This document shows, one piece after another, positions 4,227 through 5,546 of a stretch of DNA of 5,546 nt. The position numbers and the translations under genes were made by a program. Position 1 is the first letter of the stretch, and the number at the start of each line of letters is the position of its first letter. The notes under the pieces were generated by a model. It was not told where the DNA came from. It saw only the letters and a program-made list of their open reading frames with translations, and made no database searches. The DNA lies in assembly GCA_018239705.1 (NCBI GenBank), contig JAFEGS010000644.1, positions 1 to 5,546 of the forward strand. Direction: 5' to 3'. Origin of the DNA: Verrucomicrobiota bacterium (GTDB lineage: Bacteria; Chlamydiota; Chlamydiia; Chlamydiales; FEN-1388).

Positions 4227-5546
4227 TCAAATCGCAAAGAGCTCTGAAAAATCGATGATGCGCGCAAAGAAGCCACTGTCACGCACGCTTTCATCTACAC
4301 CGTTAACGTGAATGAGGATGGGTCGTACAGAAAAGCCATGAGGCAGCTTTAAAACGCTAAGTTTTTGCTGCATTTCATCGATTACTTCTCGTCCAAGAGG
4401 TTCTTGACGAAATTTTACTTCAAACACATACAGGCAGCTGAACCGTGTCTGGACAAGGTAGTCAATCTGGCAGCCTGCACGTCGTGACCTTGGGGTTTGA
4501 AGGTAGGGATTTGCAAAAACCACTTCATCCGGTGAAATATCAAGGCATTTGCGAAGAGCTGGGCCATTAGTAACAACTAAATTTTCGAACTGCAGACCCA
4601 TTATGGAATGCCACCCAGGAGGAAGCCTCTCGAGCTGACCTGTCTCTATCTGCTCTTTGTAAGGTAGAATATATTTTAAATAAAAGCGAAGGTAGTTGTC
4701 TTTAACGCGGTAGCGGCTTGAACCGAGTCTTTTCTTCTCTTCTAATGACCAGCAATAATCTCTCGATAGAAATCCACTTTGCACAAGCTCGTCCATTGCG
4801 TCGCTTAGGTCTCCCCCAGTTGGTCGTTCAATTGCCTGAGCAAGATCGCTTAGATTGAGATTCTGATTTACTAAGTGTGTGACAATCTGTTTATAAAAAG
4901 GGCCCTTCTTCGAGAATAAATCGTGAAAGATCTGGTCGAATTCATTAAATAAAAGACCCTCAGATGTGAAACATAATCGGTATAAATTTTTTTCAGCAGT
5001 AAGATCGGGACGTAGCTCCTCAAGATATCGAGGCACTCCACCGGTAACGGAGAGTATTTTGAATTTTTCGTACGAAGAGATCATTCCTGGCCAATCTTGC
5101 CAAAAGGCATTGCATTCTGACAAAGAGAGCTCATCGAGCATGATGCGTAAGGAAATGCGACCAAAAAAGCCGGTACTGCTCAAGATATTTTTATTGATCC
5201 AAGAAGAATTTGACCCTGACAAGATAAGCACAAGATTAGGATTTTTTTTAAAATGCCGGTCCCATGCTGTTTTTAGCTTTGGCAAAAAGGTGCGGTCTTG
5301 AGATCCCATCCAGGTGATTTCATCCAGGATAATGAGCACTGGGCCCTCTTTGCAGACATTTGCAAGCTCGTAAAAGAGATCGCCCCAGTCGTCACTTTTG
5401 TATATAGGAAGGCGATATTCTTGGAGTTGACGCAAAAACTCTATGCGTTGATCTTTTGCTGTTACACCATCCTCTGGTGGTATGCCTGAGAGTATCAATG
5501 CTTTAGGAAATGTTTTGGCATATTCTTCAGCAAGGCGGCTCTTTCC
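4227..5546 (-). CDS. Archaeal-type AAA/STAND ATPase with C-terminal PD-(D/E)XK nuclease-like domain (5'-truncated)
   Basis: The frame is open to the right edge, so the first residues are missing; 439 residues are visible, numbered here from base 5546. The fragment opens with GKSRLAEEY, the end of the Walker A loop. Walker B is VLIILDEITWM, with Asp75 and Glu76. A sensor-like LILSGSNSSW lies at 107-116 and TGGVPRYLE at 168-176, typical of the predominantly archaeal ATPases. A winged-helix region follows (about 212-272), then YRVKDNYLRFYLKYI (279-293). The C-terminal domain has FENLV (320-324), QIDYL with Asp362, and FEVKF with Glu376 and Lys378, matching a PD-(D/E)XK core (DUF234-like). Members hydrolyse ATP, but cellular roles are poorly known; many sit in accessory or mobile regions. 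The TTG at 5496-5498 is not the true start, because the Walker A residues lie upstream of it. It converges on the helical-repeat gene. Confidence 0.9.
   Translation of the reverse strand, partial: GKSRLAEEYAKTFPKALILSGIPPEDGVTAKDQRIEFLRQLQEYRLPIYKSDDWGDLFYELANVCKEGPVLIILDEITWMGSQDRTFLPKLKTAWDRHFKKNPNLVLILSGSNSSWINKNILSSTGFFGRISLRIMLDELSLSECNAFWQDWPGMISSYEKFKILSVTGGVPRYLEELRPDLTAEKNLYRLCFTSEGLLFNEFDQIFHDLFSKKGPFYKQIVTHLVNQNLNLSDLAQAIERPTGGDLSDAMDELVQSGFLSRDYCWSLEEKKRLGSSRYRVKDNYLRFYLKYILPYKEQIETGQLERLPPGWHSIMGLQFENLVVTNGPALRKCLDISPDEVVFANPYLQTPRSRRAGCQIDYLVQTRFSCLYVFEVKFRQEPLGREVIDEMQQKLSVLKLPHGFSVRPILIHVNGVDESVRDSGFFARIIDFSELFAI

Noticed and set aside
4037..4294. 85-codon minus-strand frame spanning the convergent gap
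   Set aside because: It overlaps the ends of both flanking genes and the terminator hairpin, and its protein is of low complexity with no recognisable motif.
4966..5301. 111-codon plus-strand frame opposite the ATPase gene
   Set aside because: It is antisense to the conserved ATPase motifs and has a serine- and arginine-rich composition typical of shadow frames.
5496..5498. TTG as the start codon of the ATPase gene
   Set aside because: The frame continues upstream without a stop to the window edge and encodes the end of the Walker A loop (GKSRLAEEY), which the protein needs.

Overview
The window looks like an accessory stretch of a bacterial chromosome. It holds two complete genes, two genes cut by the window edges, and a roughly 660-base non-coding region packed with short hairpins. 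Start signals are ordinary bacterial ones: a strong Shine-Dalgarno before the second gene and sigma70-type promoters. The host cannot be fixed from this sequence. A eukaryote-type tyrosine phosphatase beside a large helical-repeat protein would suit a host-associated or intracellular bacterium, for example a chlamydia-like organism, but that is an inference.

Layout: (1) 1-183 (+) is the last 60 codons of a classical short-chain dehydrogenase/reductase. (2) 247-1857 (+) is a 536-residue protein with an alpha-helical N-terminal half and a complete classical protein tyrosine phosphatase domain (WPD loop, HC(X5)R loop, Q-loop). It has its own promoter and a strong ribosome binding site. (3) 1858-2523 is non-coding. 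It begins with a rho-independent terminator and continues with a cluster of small palindromes, many with three-base loops. These are arranged in a nested, mirror-like way: 16-base outer inverted repeats enclose 48-base inner ones with a single mismatch. It ends in a good promoter. (4) 2524-4158 (+) is a 544-residue helical-repeat protein of unknown function. (5) 4166-4193 is a perfect 12-bp hairpin in the gap between two convergent genes. (6) 4227-5546 (-) is most of an archaeal-type AAA/STAND ATPase with a winged-helix region and a C-terminal PD-(D/E)XK nuclease-like domain. Its start lies beyond the right edge.

The three right-hand genes are not an operon: two have their own promoters and the third faces the other way. 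No common pathway can be shown. The most interesting items are the phosphatase with its N-terminal region, which weakly resembles effector-associated adaptor domains, and the nested hairpin cluster, which looks like a REP-type or MITE-like repeat element. The SDR fragment is clearly richer in G+C (106 of 180 bases, about 59%) than hand-counted samples of the other genes (mostly 32-60%, centred near 45%). This fits, but does not prove, a junction between core and acquired DNA.
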